Part shown: positions 10,953 through 20,690 of the stretch, one piece after another | Layout: each line of letters starts with the position of its first letter | Position numbering within the stretch: position 1 is the first letter of the stretch | Assembly (NCBI RefSeq): GCF_964340395.1 | Contig: NC_135553.1 | Location: forward strand, 28,644,449 to 28,686,948 | Direction of reading: 5' to 3' | From: Glandiceps talaboti | Taxonomy: Eukaryota; Hemichordata; Enteropneusta; Spengelidae | Length of the DNA: 42,500 nucleotides | Notes under the pieces: model-generated | The model's database searches: none | Seen by the model: the letters and a program-made list of their open reading frames with translations, nothing else | What the model was told of the DNA's origin: nothing | Made by a program: the position numbers and the translations under genes

Positions 10953-11980
10953 ATGCCCTTTATCTGTCATAATGTTGACACATTGTTTGACATGTACGGG
11001 ATTAGCAGTCCTCTACCGGAGCTAATATTAAAGTTTGTGTAGCGGGTTATAACCACCTCCTTGTCTGAGTTGCCGCTGAAGTCTTATCAGTATTGGATAG
11101 TGTAAGACAAAGGGGGACTTAGAAGGTGTGAATTGGGTTGACCTTTGTAGTTCAAGTAAAACCAGTCCGGCAAAGTCAGAAAGCATATGCCTGCACATGG
11201 AAGGGGAGCCTCTTGAAATGCAAGAGTACGACCCGGACCAAAATAATTTGCCAAAATTACGAGGAGAACTTAATTACGGAGAAAAATAGTTGTGGCGAGT
11301 AGTATTAAAAATAAGTCATACTACTGTACCATGAATGGAGTAGTGACTGCACAGTAAGGGTTTAAGGATGAAGGGCACAACTGTTACCATTCAAAAGAAA
11401 CGGTAAACATTTAAAAAACGAATTTTACACAGATCTTCAGATGAGCTACACTATAATATTAGACACGTCTCGTTGTTCAGTCATATCAGGGCTTGTGAAT
11501 GTTGTATGGCTTATTTCTTCGCCGTGAACACTGCATGCTGTGTGTGTCCTCACCCGAATGTGTACACTTTTATCTCAGTTATTATCATCACCTAGCGTGG
11601 CAAGGGGTGAGACAGTGTGTACTTTATCTTAATCTAGTCTAGCAAGGGTGAGATGGACTAATCCTGCCATCCTGTGAACTTGTTGTTCAGTCATATCAGG
11701 GCTTGTGAATGTTGTATGGCTTATTTCTTCGCCGTGAACACTGCATGCTGTGTGTGTCCTCACCCGAATGTGTACACTTTTATCTCAGTTATTATCATCA
11801 CCTAGCGTGGCAAGGGGTGAGACAGTGTGTACTTTATCTTAATCTAGTCTAGCAAGGGTGAGATGGACTAATCCTGCCATCCTGTGAACTTGTCGGGCAT
11901 AAGTACAATAGACACCGGTGGAAAGATAAACAACGCGGCTCCGCCTTGTTGTTTATCTTTCCACCGGTGTCTATTGTATA
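10953..11980 (+). mobile_element. Dispersed 1-kb insertion (family A), copy 1
   Basis: The left arm preserves the uninterrupted site at about 1230-1240: on its minus strand TTTGTCTTCCACAAGG. Here the same sequence is split after CTT (10950-10952) and resumes with CTT (11981-11983). That defines a 1,028-bp insert with a possible 3-bp target duplication. A second copy at 17641-18734 ends with the same TATTGTATACTT. The insert has no coding frame. It contains a 210-bp tandem duplication and ends in a long hairpin. A short inverted repeat, CTTATGCCC at 10950-10958 and GGGCATAAG at 11895-11903, links the start to the base of the hairpin. Class is unknown. Confidence 0.7.
11473..11892 (+). repeat. 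210-bp tandem duplication inside family A copy 1
   Basis: Two nearly identical units, 11473-11682 and 11683-11892, starting TTGTTCAGTCATATCAGGGC. The second family A copy has only one such segment, so the duplication is private and recent. Confidence 0.9.
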
Positions 11981-11983
11981 CTT
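11901..11983. repeat. Long hairpin ending family A
   Basis: Arms 11906-11933 and 11949-11976 are perfectly complementary over 28 bp (core ACCGGTGG). They extend imperfectly to the outer ends AAGTAC and GTATACTT, around a 15-base centre containing GCGGCTCCGCC. The copy at about 18655-18738 keeps the fold with a few mismatches. Confidence 0.9.
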
Positions 11984-12074
11984 CCACAAGGTCATTCTTT
12001 TTAACCCCAAGACGACGACGATAGTCCAAATCTTGCAGGATATAACATAATAAAACAGAGGATAGTGATCCGAA

Positions 12075-12160
12075 TTATAGGGATTGGCGATATTCTTATA
12101 AAATCGGTAGCGATGTCATAAATACAACCGATTTTATAAGAATATCGCCAATCCCTATAA
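12075..12160. mobile_element. 86-bp foldback element with perfect 33-bp arms
   Basis: Arm 12075-12107 (TTATAGGGATTGGCGATATT...) is the exact reverse complement of 12128-12160, around a 20-base loop. It is absent from the left arm of the inverted repeat, where a different segment lies at the matching place (about 1045-1130). It is probably a miniature inverted-repeat element. The target duplication cannot be defined because the flank was also replaced. Confidence 0.8.
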
Positions 12161-12336
12161 TAACGTCATTGTTCTGTATTAGGACCGTCATAGACAAGAA
12201 TAAAACCATTTAGGAAAGGAATAACAGTTTACAAGCGACTGTGGGCCATGGATCATTTGTCGCGAGAGGACGTTTGCATCTCCTTCAGTGTGAAAGTCTT
12301 ATGACCTTGTACTATCCAGAGTCTTACAATAAATCA

Positions 12337-12720
12337 TGTAGAATATGCAGTCATCCCACAGAAACAGGATGAACAAAATTTCAGAAACTCTACCAACAAA
12401 GACACAATAGAATAGTCAATTTAATCTTTGATAAAATCGCGACTAGTAATCCTGACAAAGAGACATTCAATTTGAAAGATACTGTTGTAAAACCTGAAAT
12501 GTTCGATGCCATAGGGCAACCATAACATCAGCATAACAGACCAGACATTACAATCATCGATAAACAGAATAAACATGCAATATTAGTTGAAGTGTCCATG
12601 CCTTTTGCTGCGCACATTCCATTGTGTTTTCAGAAGAAGTTCGACAAATATTTTCCGCTGTCGATATACTAGAAAGGATAGTTATTGTCATAGAAAGTGT
12701 CGGTAATGTACACCATAAGG
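12337..12720 (+). pseudogene. Decayed retroelement zinc-finger/endonuclease relic, right-arm copy
   Basis: Plus-strand counterpart of 515-959. CRICSHPTETG begins at 12337, followed by an RHN helix with an in-frame TAG, the in-frame TAA, RPDITIIDKQNKHAIL and VEVSMPF. Deletions of about 31 and about 50 bp remove most of the VIGSVG strand seen in the left copy. Sharing the stop before RPD shows that the copy was already dead when the arms were duplicated. Confidence 0.6.
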
Positions 12721-12813
12721 TCAGCAAATACTGTAGTGTAAGCTCGACCATAGGTTCTTACAAAATATGGAGAATTGGATGTAGGTACTGTTAACGTAAC
12801 CCTCCTTCAATGT

Positions 12814-13190
<377 letters not shown>

Positions 13191-13246
13191 CTCTGTACAC
13201 GGGATCGGCTTGGCCTTTTAGGAAATTAACTCAAACTACACACAAT

Positions 13247-13707
13247 GTTCATGGTTAACCTGGATCATTTAGAAGTGGCCACGGGGCAGATCTAAGCTCC
13301 TAGTCTAGGCCTAGCTGTTGCCTTCTGCTCCAACTTCCAAAGAATGAATCTTTATTACATGTATTCCATTATAAACATAAAATATACAATACTCAAATAA
13401 TCAGCACCGTAAATGACTAAAACGTAAGTATTGCCGTCGCCTTAATTCAATGCAAATAATATTGACAAATATGAAAACTAGCTAAAGAATGTGATCACGT
13501 CATTGTTCTTCCAACTGCCTGTAATCAGTCATTATTTGACACTGATGATCTTTTAATTACTTAATGTTGTCATCTTAGAAGAAGAATATTCGCGAAATGC
13601 AAACATTTGTTCTAAGTATTAATTCATGACAGCTGAGAGTTCACGGTGACCTCGCAAAACATGAAAACTTAGCGAATATTAAAAAGTTGTATTCTGTCAT
13701 CAGTAAC
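13247..13707. other. No gene seen
   Basis: Non-coding sequence just outside the right arm. I see no motif or repeat. Confidence 0.5.
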
Positions 13708-13873
13708 GTATGTATGTATGTATGTATGTATGTATGTATGTATATGTATGTATGTATGTATGTATGTACGTACGTACGTACGTATGTATGTATGTATGTG
13801 TGTATGTATGTATGTATGTATGTATGTACGTGCTTGCGTACGTACGTACGTACGTACGTACGTACATATGTAT
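13708..13873 (+). repeat. (TATG/TACG)n microsatellite and flank, copy 2
   Basis: Direct copy of 9259-9406. The flank to 14040, with poly-G at 13920-13933 and TGCGAATCACCTTCCGGCTA, is clearly homologous to 9407-9566. Confidence 0.9.
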
Positions 13874-14041
13874 GTAGGTATCAAATTTTTCATAAATTCT
13901 TGACTTCCAATTTCGCCATGGGGGGGGGGGGGGCAATGCGAATCACCTTCCGGCTAACACTATCAGTATGTGGAAGCAAAGTACGAGAGAACAGGGGTTC
14001 GTAATATCACCATCACTGACACCATCTGTCTTTTTCAATTT

Positions 14042-14517
14042 ATCGAAACTATCTCGAGATAACGAAATAGTTACTCGAGATCTCAAGATAGTTTCTCGAG
14101 ATCTCGAGAAAGTTTTCTCGAGATAACGAGATAGTTTCTCGAGATGTTTCTCGAGATAACGAGATAGTTTCTCGAGATGTTTGTCGAGATCTCGAGAAAG
14201 TTTCTCGAGATCTCGATATAGTTTCTCGAGATAACGAGATAGTTTTTCGAGATCTCGAGAAAACTATCTCGTTATCTCGAGATAATTTTTTCTCGAGATC
14301 TCAAGATAGTTTCTCGAGATCTCGAGAAAGTTTTCTCGAGATAACGAGATAGTTTCTCGAGATCGCGAGATGTTTCTCGAGATAACGAGATAGTTTCTCG
14401 AGATCTCGAGATGTTTCTCGAGATCTCGAGAAAGTTTCTCGAGATCTCGATATAGTTTCTCGAGATAACGAGATAGTTTTTCGAGATCTCGAGAAACTAT
14501 CTCGTTATCTCGAGATA
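14042..14517. repeat. CTCGAG palindrome array 4
   Basis: The longest CTCGAG array, with a higher-order repeat: about 14060-14280 and 14290-14517 have the same order of variant units, including TTTTCGAGATCTCGAGAAA followed by CTATCTCGTTATCTCGAGAT at the end of each. Confidence 0.9.
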
Positions 14518-15301
14518 ATTATTTTTTTTTGCTTCTGGAAATGTCCCTAATGGGCCTTCATACCAATTATATATAATCCTTAAAATAATTCTGGTTTGAC
14601 GAAAAATAAAACAATATTCTCAAATAAATGAAAACTTATTTCAATTAAATTAATGTGAACATGGAATAAAAGTATATGAACGGTTAAAATTAGTTTGTAA
14701 GTACGAAAAATATAAAATACTATAGCTAAAATAAAAAAATATTTTTGGCCTGAACGGCTTCCCATAGGTGAGTGTCTAGTTCAGGTAGTTATATTTTCCG
14801 CTGTTTTCCATATGGTATCTGTGTTATTGGTTTTTTCTTATCAGATGTACAACCATTACAGATTGGAAGAACAGTTTTATATTGTGTTTATAAAGTTTAT
14901 GTCAGTTTTTGCATCCACTATTTCTTGCGAGACTTCATGATTTTCGCGATTTATTATTTTTTTCTCGAATACCGAAAACATAGTTTATGGTTGGCATATG
15001 AAAACTAGGTGGGGTCGGGTAACTGGAACCAAACAACTGTTTTTATTATTCCTAAATAACACACAGCAAGAATTTAAAACGTGTTTCTCACTCTCTACGA
15101 GGCTATTTTTTTAATCAATATTAAGTGGAATTGAACGCTGAGAAGTGTACTAATATTTTGCCCTCTGACACTTACCATGTCTGTGAGTTTTGACTAATTC
15201 TGAAGACATTTAAATATGTAAGGAACATTTGTACCAACGATATAAGATTCCATGGTAACGTAAATGAATATATGAGTTACCATACATACATGTGTTCTTA
15301 G
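14518..15301. other. No gene seen; possible intron
   Basis: Very AT-rich. Frames at 14580 and 14772 show no protein-like composition. The end, GTGTTCTTAG at 15292-15301, reads as a splice acceptor for the candidate exon that follows. Confidence 0.4.
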
Positions 15302-15505
15302 AAACCAAAGTTCAAAGGTGTCTACTACGATGTTGAATCGCCATTTCTCTCAAGGACACCGTCCGACAGATCTCTCACGAATATGCTGGCCAACTTTGAT
15401 TATCATTTGTCGTCGCAAAGCAAGACCTCTTTTACGGCATCGTCCAAAAACACGCCGTCAACAGCGTTATTTCGCAGTAGCCCCATCATATCTACACGGC
15501 ACTAA
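15302..15505 (+). CDS. Candidate 3'-terminal exon of an unrecognised gene
   Basis: A polypyrimidine-poor but plausible acceptor (TGTGTTCTTAG) precedes a 67-codon open stretch ending in TAA at 15503-15505. AATAAA follows at 15700-15705, a normal distance for a short 3' untranslated region. The translation is Ser/Thr-rich and looks natural: YYDVESPFLSRTPSDRSL near its start and NTPSTALFRSSPIISTRH at its end. GC content is visibly higher than on either side. An alternative frame is also open to a CAG/GTAGG donor at 15517, but its Arg/His-rich translation looks like an off-frame shadow. Upstream exons were not found, so this could be chance. Confidence 0.35.
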   Translation, partial: KPKFKGVYYDVESPFLSRTPSDRSLTNMLANFDYHLSSQSKTSFTASSKNTPSTALFRSSPIISTRH

Positions 15506-15699
15506 AATTCCTGCCACAGGTAGGACGACCTACGTGTATATGTGGCTAAAGTCATGGAAGAAATAACAGCTCTGGTTTGCGAGAATGCACATAGAAAGTT
15601 TGGACGTATTTTCAGCGTGACATTACTGTGAGAATGAAGAAAAATAAAAAAAATTAAATTAGGACAAAATGTAGTATCCCGATTAACTTTGGATCTCTG

Positions 15700-15705
15700 A
15701 ATAAA
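15700..15705 (+). promoter_or_regulatory. AATAAA polyadenylation signal candidate
   Basis: Lies 195 bp after the stop of the candidate exon at 15302-15505. It supports that exon but is common in AT-rich DNA. Confidence 0.3.
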
Positions 15706-16340
15706 ATGTTTTGACAATTAGCCTGAAAGATCGTTGTAGCATCTCAACCTTCAACCAATGTAAGACTGCCTGGGCCTGGGACCTTATTTTGCATATGACT
15801 GACTGTATGTTTGGCAGTGGAGAACTTGTGATGACTCACTGTCAAGTAATCACCAAAATATAAACATTCCCTATCTGGGTTGTTCACATGCAAATGCCGC
15901 ATATTTGAATAACCCTGAGTGACACACAATCTAAACAGCTGTTTGCAGTTGAATTTGTCTCATTTTGAAAGTTTTTTTTCATTCTATGAAACAAACAGAT
16001 TGCTTTTCAACTAATTTGTGTATCAAGTTACCATCCTACGACATTCACAAACAATTTGTGCACGATACATGTACATGACCTGTGTATTTCTCAGAGCACA
16101 GACAAAATGCTGAAAACAAGACCCAGAAGCTAGTGCTCTGTACAACAGTTTGAATTTCCCGCATTTGCATATCATATCATATCATATCATATCATATTAT
16201 GTACAGCTTTGAAGGCTAAAAGCCTATGAGCCGATCAAACGTAAAAAAAAAAATCAATGTTCAACAGTCCATAGTCCAAAGTTCCACGAATAGTAACATG
16301 TATATAAATCAAACACTATCCAAGTGTATGTTAATGATGT
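15706..16340. other. No gene; short (ATCAT)n run
   Basis: Non-coding. A CATAT/ATCAT pentanucleotide run lies at about 16166-16199. Confidence 0.5.
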
Positions 16341-17632
16341 ATTTGTATTTAATGTTAATGTTGGGTTCTTATATAGCGCTTTCCCACACCGTGCTCAAAG
16401 CGCTTTACAATTATTACCCCTGGCTCGGATCAGAACGGCACAACGGCCCTTTATTCAGCCCAGTGACTGTCTAGAGTGTTTTTGAAAGAGTTGATAGTAT
16501 TTGCTGTAACAATTTTTGTTGGCAGTTTATTCCATGCATTGATGATCCGGTTTGGAAAAAAGTTGGCGCGAGTTGACTTCTGACACAAAGACTTCCGAAG
16601 TTTCAGTGGGTGGCCTCTCGTGGCACTATGTGTTTCGCATTGGAAAAAATGCTGGTTCGCAGAGTATTTACCATGAAGATACTTCCATACTTCTATCATA
16701 TCGCCCCGCATCCTTCTGTACGACATACTGGGAATATCTAAGCGTGTCAAACGTTCACTGTAGCTCAGGTCTCTCATTTCTCCAATTAATTTTGTTGCTC
16801 TCCGTAACACATTTTCAATTAAATTGCAGTCTTTAACAAAACGTGGTGACCACACAACATTGGCGTACTCTAAATGCGGACGCACAAGGGCAATGAAGAG
16901 TCTTTTCAGTGATTCTTTGTCTAGATATGTGAATGATCTTCTAATTAAACCGAGTATCTGATTTGCCTTATTTTCTTGTTTCTGTACATGAGGAGAAAAT
17001 TTCAGTTCTGTATCAACGAAGACACCAAGGTCCTTTTCTAATAAAGTTGTCTCAAGTGCAGTCTGTGTGTTTCCACTGTCCATGGTGTACTGGAAGTTTG
17101 TGTTGTTATGGCCCATATGCATGGTTTTACATTGAGAAGCATTGAACTTCAATTGCCATTGATCAGACCATGTCAATAAGTTGTCAATGTCATGTTGGAG
17201 TATCTCACAATCAGCTGTAGTTTGCACTGTATATCTTGGTGTCATCAGCGAACATAAGACAGGAGCTATGAAGGACTGAGTCAGGTAGGTCATTGATGAA
17301 ACAAACAAAAAGAACAGGACCGAGGACACTGCCTTGGGGAATTCCGCTAGTTACTGGAGCCCATTTTGATGAAAAACCATTTATTAGTACTCTTTGTTTA
17401 CGATTTGAGAGAAATCCTTGAATCCAACAGAGCACTTTACCATCGATTCCATATGCCTTTAGTTTGGAAAGAAGTCTTGCATGAGGTATAGTGTCAAATG
17501 CTTTTGCAAAGTCTAGATATATGATGTCGACAGGTTTGTTTTCATCAGATGATTGTGTCCAGTGATCAAGTGCAGCAAGTAGATTAGTAGTACAAGAACG
17601 GCCACTTAGAAAGAATAGATTAGCCATAATCC
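16340..17632 (-). mobile_element. 5'-truncated CR1/L2-type LINE, reverse transcriptase pseudogene
   Basis: On the minus strand, one frame (17657-17211) carries reverse transcriptase motifs in order: FLSGRSCTTNLLAALDHW, YLDFAKAFDTIPH, SGIPQGSVLGPVLF and the catalytic FADDTKIY. A second frame (to 16451) continues with the thumb and C-terminal region: WQLKFNASQCKTMHMGH, DLGVFVD, RPHLEYANVVWSP, RRMRGDMIEVWKYLHG and a tail ending DSHWAE. A frameshift near 17225, just after FADDTKIY, separates them, so the copy is dead. Everything upstream of the fingers is missing: 5' truncation at about 17632, where family A begins. The 3' untranslated region carries the AAAGCGCT tail hairpin. The motif set fits the CR1/L2/Jockey side of the LINEs. 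Exact clade was not resolved. Confidence 0.85.
16375..16404 (-). repeat. LINE 3'-tail hairpin
   Basis: AGCGCTTT at 16375-16382 and AAAGCGCT at 16397-16404 pair over 8 bp around a 14-base loop, about 50-80 bases past the LINE stop codon. Tails of the form AAAGCGCTATATAA are known at the 3' end of L2-like LINEs and of the SINEs that borrow their machinery, where the reverse transcriptase recognises them. Confidence 0.6.
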
Positions 17633-18134
17633 TCTTCATATAGGGCAGTTCTGTCAAAATGTTGACTCGGTGTTTGACATGTACAGGATTAGCAGTCCTC
17701 TACTGGAGCTAATATTGAAGTTTGTGTAGCGGGGTATAACCAACTCCTTGTCTGAGTTGCTGCTGAAGTCTTATCAGTATTGGATAGTGTAAGACAAAGG
17801 GGGATTTAGAAGGTGTGAATTGGGTTTACCTTTGTAGTTCAAGTAAAACCATAGACAATAATTGTCTATGGTAAACTTTGAACCAGTCTAGCAAAGTCAG
17901 AAACCATATGCCTGCCATGGAAGTATAAGGGGAGCCTCCATGGTCTCAAGAATGAAAATAGTTTGCCAACATTACGAGGAGAACTTAATTACGGAGAAAA
18001 ACAGTTGTGGCGAGTAGTATTAAAAATAAGTCATACTACTGCACCATGAATGGAGTAGTGACTGCACAGTAAGGAGGGCACAACTGTTACCATTCAAAAG
18101 AAACGGTAAACATTTAAAAAACGAATTTTACACA

Positions 18135-18222
18135 GGTATACCTTGATATGTTTTTTGTACCCATCACTATACAAAAGTGTTTTTGTATAGTGATGGGTAC
18201 AAAAAACGCATCTAGGTATACC
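18135..18222. mobile_element. 88-bp foldback element
   Basis: Inner arms 18151-18176 and 18181-18206 are perfectly complementary over 26 bp, around a GTGT loop. Outer ends GGTATACC at 18135-18142 and 18215-18222 are the same palindrome. It lies where copies 1 and 2 of family A diverge, and is absent from copy 1. Confidence 0.75.
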
Positions 18223-18323
18223 CCCCACGAGTATCTGTTTATTTGCTGGTTTATTTAATTATTTTATTTGTCCATATACTTGTCGTTCGTTTGCTTGTTC
18301 ATTTGTCATTTATTTGATAGTTT

Positions 18324-18329
<6 letters not shown>

Positions 18330-18360
<31 letters not shown>

Positions 18361-18440
18361 CTGATTTATTTGTTTTGTTTTGTTTTGTTTTGTTTTGTTT
18401 TGTTTTGTTTTGTTTTGTTTTGTTTTGTTTTGTTTTGTTT
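18330..18440 (+). repeat. (GATT)n and (TTTTG)n microsatellites
   Basis: Seven to eight GATT units to about 18362, then about 14 TTTTG units at 18368-18440. Private to family A copy 2. Confidence 0.95.
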
Positions 18441-18974
18441 GTCACACGGTTCCTGGGTGCCCTGTGGTTGTATGGCTTATTTGTTTCGCCGTGAACACTG
18501 CATGCTGTGTGTGCCCATCCAAATGTGTACACTTTTATCTCAGTATTATCATCACCTAGCCTGGCAAGGGGTGAGACAGTATGTACTTTATCTTAATCTA
18601 GTCTAGCAAGGGTGAGATGGACTAATCCTGCTATCCTGTGAACTTGTCGGGCATAAGTACAATAGACAACGGTGGAAAGATAAACAACGCGGCTAAGCCT
18701 TGTTGTTTATCATTCCACCGGTGTCTATTGTATACTTATCAAAGCATGAACATAGCCAGTTCCAGCATAGGGAAAAGGACAAAAAATCAACTTTGTTCTC
18801 GCAATTTTCCGGATTTCTAATATTATTTTCTGTATATTTCAAATAAAGTTTTAAATAGTGTTTGCTCTAACCATGCTCTCACTTTTTTTTCTATTTCCTA
18901 CCTGATATCACTGTCTTCTCTGAGTTTATCAGCTTTGCATTAATTAGTAGCTTGCTAGAACCACTGTCTATGGT

Positions 18975-19425
18975 TAAACCTGCTTTTGAATTCTGTGTCA
19001 CTAACGCCTATGTATGATTTGTGATCTTGATTAGTGGTGACTGTTGCTTTGTAAACAACGCTTTTTATGAGGCATTTTCCTGCGAGAGGACACTCCTTTG
19101 GTTTTCTGCAGTTACAGGTATTTTGTTGTGTTTGCTTAGCTTTTGAAAGTATGGCTTTATTATGACCGCTGATTAATTTACCCATGTTGTCCATGCAACT
19201 ATAGCTCACTTTGGTATTATTACGGTTGAAGATTTTATGCAGTACACTGGATATAGGGAAATGCTTGTCGATGAGGTTGAGAAATTTTCTACCGATGTTT
19301 GTTGAAACGTGTTTACTGTAAGGTGGGTTGAACCAAGTTATATTACGGCTGCGATTCCGCTTGCGTTGAGTGTGTCTTGTTTGGTCAAATTTGAGGGTGT
19401 GATTATATCCTGCTTCATTGAGTGC
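18975..19425 (-). mobile_element. Inverted partial copy of the Penelope-like element
   Basis: The minus strand is nearly identical to 19712-20163 on the plus strand and encodes the same residues, from ALNEAGYNHTLKFDQ to YIGVSDTEFKSRF. Only a few amino acid differences are seen, such as CRKPKEC for CRRPKEC and TTNQDHK for TSNQDHK. It stops inside the GIY-YIG domain, before the catalytic Glu. The inner end (19425) abuts the forward copy directly. It is a fragment and cannot encode a working enzyme. Confidence 0.9.
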
Positions 19426-20440
19426 CAACAAAGTAGCCAAGCAGCTAACTTCAGAATTTAAGAAACTCGGCCTTAGAATCACCACCGACCAAGGTATCAA
19501 AATTGTCAACTTCCTTGATGTCACTTTCAACTTGCGTGACGAGTCATACCGACCGTACACAAAACCAAATAACACCACCCACTACGTCAACAAGAAATCA
19601 AACCATCCTAAAGCCATAATTAAGACCATACCCAGCTCGGTAAACCAACGACTATCCAACATTTCCAGTGATGAACAACTATTCGACGCCACTACATCAT
19701 CCTACCAAGATGCACTCAATGAAGCAGGATATAATCACACCCTCAAATTTGACCAAACAAGACACACTCAACGCAAGCGGAATCGCAGCCGTAATATAAC
19801 TTGGTTCAACCCACCTTACAGTAAACACGTTTCAACAAACATCGGTAGAAAATTTCTCAACCTCATCGACAAGCATTTCCCTATATCCAGTGTACTGCAT
19901 AAAATCTTCAACCGTAATAATACCAAAGTGAGCTATAGTTGCATGGACAACATGGGTAAATTAATCAGCGGTCATAATAAAGCCATACTTTCAAAAGCTA
20001 AGCAAACACAACAAAATACCTGTAACTGCAGAAGACCAAAGGAGTGCCCTCTCGCAGGAAAATGCCTCATAAAAAGCGTTGTTTACAAAGCAACAGTCAC
20101 CAGTAATCAAGATCACAAATCATACATAGGCGTTAGTGACACAGAATTCAAAAGCAGGTTTAACAACCACAAGTCTTCATTTAAACTTGATCACAAGAAG
20201 AAAGACACTGCACTCAGTAAATACATTTGGCACCTAAAAGACAGCAACATTAATTACGACGTACACTGGTCAGTTCTCAAGCAGGCTTCCTCATACTCTA
20301 ACGTTACCAAACGATGTCAACTATGCCTCTGGGAAAAATATTTTATTATAACTGCCGACAAATCAACGAACTTGAACAGCAGAACTGAATTAATCAGTAA
20401 ATGCCGGCACGCTAACAAGTTCTTACTTAATAATACGTAA
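19426..20440 (+). mobile_element. Penelope-like retroelement, C-terminal part with GIY-YIG endonuclease
   Basis: Open from the junction to the TAA at 20438-20440, about 337 codons with no internal stop. Residues are numbered from codon 19418. About 5-90 resemble the end of a Penelope-type reverse transcriptase (FLDVTFNL, YRPYTKPNN, SNHPKAIIKTIP). 120-180 hold the linker with NITWFNPPYSKHVSTNIG. 202-216 form a CxC-x5-C-x5-C cluster (CNCRRPKECPLAGKC). 222-320 form the GIY-YIG nuclease with Y223, YIG 236-238, R247, E306 and N320. The nuclease nicks target DNA to prime reverse transcription. The catalytic part of the reverse transcriptase is missing because the copy is 5'-truncated at the junction with its inverted partner. 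There is no ATG at the start. The 3' region carries a hammerhead ribozyme, a known trait of this class. Confidence 0.85.
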
Positions 20441-20544
20441 CCTTTGTTGTCAATCTTTTTGTGTACACACAGCCATCAGTGAACACATACAAGTTATGTA
20501 CATAATGCAGGATGTATAGCTAACGAATACTATTAAACCACACT

Positions 20545-20588
20545 ATTACACCTGACGATCCTTCGGGTGAAACGGTCCGTAGTGTAAT
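20545..20588 (+). ncRNA. Minimal type I hammerhead ribozyme of the Penelope-like element
   Basis: Every part of the hammerhead is present in order. Stem I 5' strand ATTACAC is at 20545-20551. The core CTGACGA at 20552-20558 fits CUGANGA. A short stem II closed by a TTCG loop is at 20559-20568, followed by GAAA at 20569-20572. Stem III of three pairs (the A of GAAA, C and G with CGT) encloses a three-base loop. The cleavage triplet GTA ends at 20581, and the stem I 3' strand GTGTAAT at 20582-20588 pairs with all seven bases of the 5' strand. Self-cleavage would fall after A20581. Stem II has only two Watson-Crick pairs plus a U-U contact. Very small stems II and III are typical of hammerheads described in Penelope-like elements, where they are thought to act as dimers or in element RNA processing. 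Confidence 0.85.
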
Positions 20589-20625
20589 TCCACTATGTAA
20601 TATCAGACTCGTCTTCTTTCATTTT

Positions 20626-20628
<3 letters not shown>

Positions 20629-20682
<54 letters not shown>
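20629..20682. repeat. (TA)n microsatellite
   Basis: TA run about 40 bp after the ribozyme. It may mark the 3' end or target of the Penelope-like element. Confidence 0.9.
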
Positions 20683-20685
<3 letters not shown>

Positions 20686-20690
20686 TAGAT

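Larger units (their letters stand above)
17641..18734 (+). mobile_element. Dispersed 1-kb insertion (family A), copy 2
   Basis: Collinear with 10953-11980, from the CTGTCAAAATGTTGAC region through GAGCTAATATTGAAGTTTG to the terminal hairpin and TATTGTATACTT. It carries private additions: a perfect 12-bp palindrome with 1-base loop at 17848-17872 inside a short insert, a 26-bp-arm foldback at 18135-18222 and microsatellites at 18330-18440. It has one 210-bp segment instead of two. The left end touches the truncated 5' end of the LINE. Confidence 0.75.

Noticed and set aside
18301-18440. Evenly spaced short repeats that might suggest a CRISPR-like array
   Set aside because: They are GATT and TTTTG microsatellites without spacers, in animal DNA.
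18955-19578. 207-codon minus-strand frame as an independent gene
   Set aside because: Most of it is the inverted copy of the Penelope-like element, and the N-terminal part is antisense to the forward copy.
20627-20690. N-terminal YIYIYI stretch of the frame at 20627-20917
   Set aside because: It is the TA microsatellite read as codons. Only the part after about 20691 could be real.
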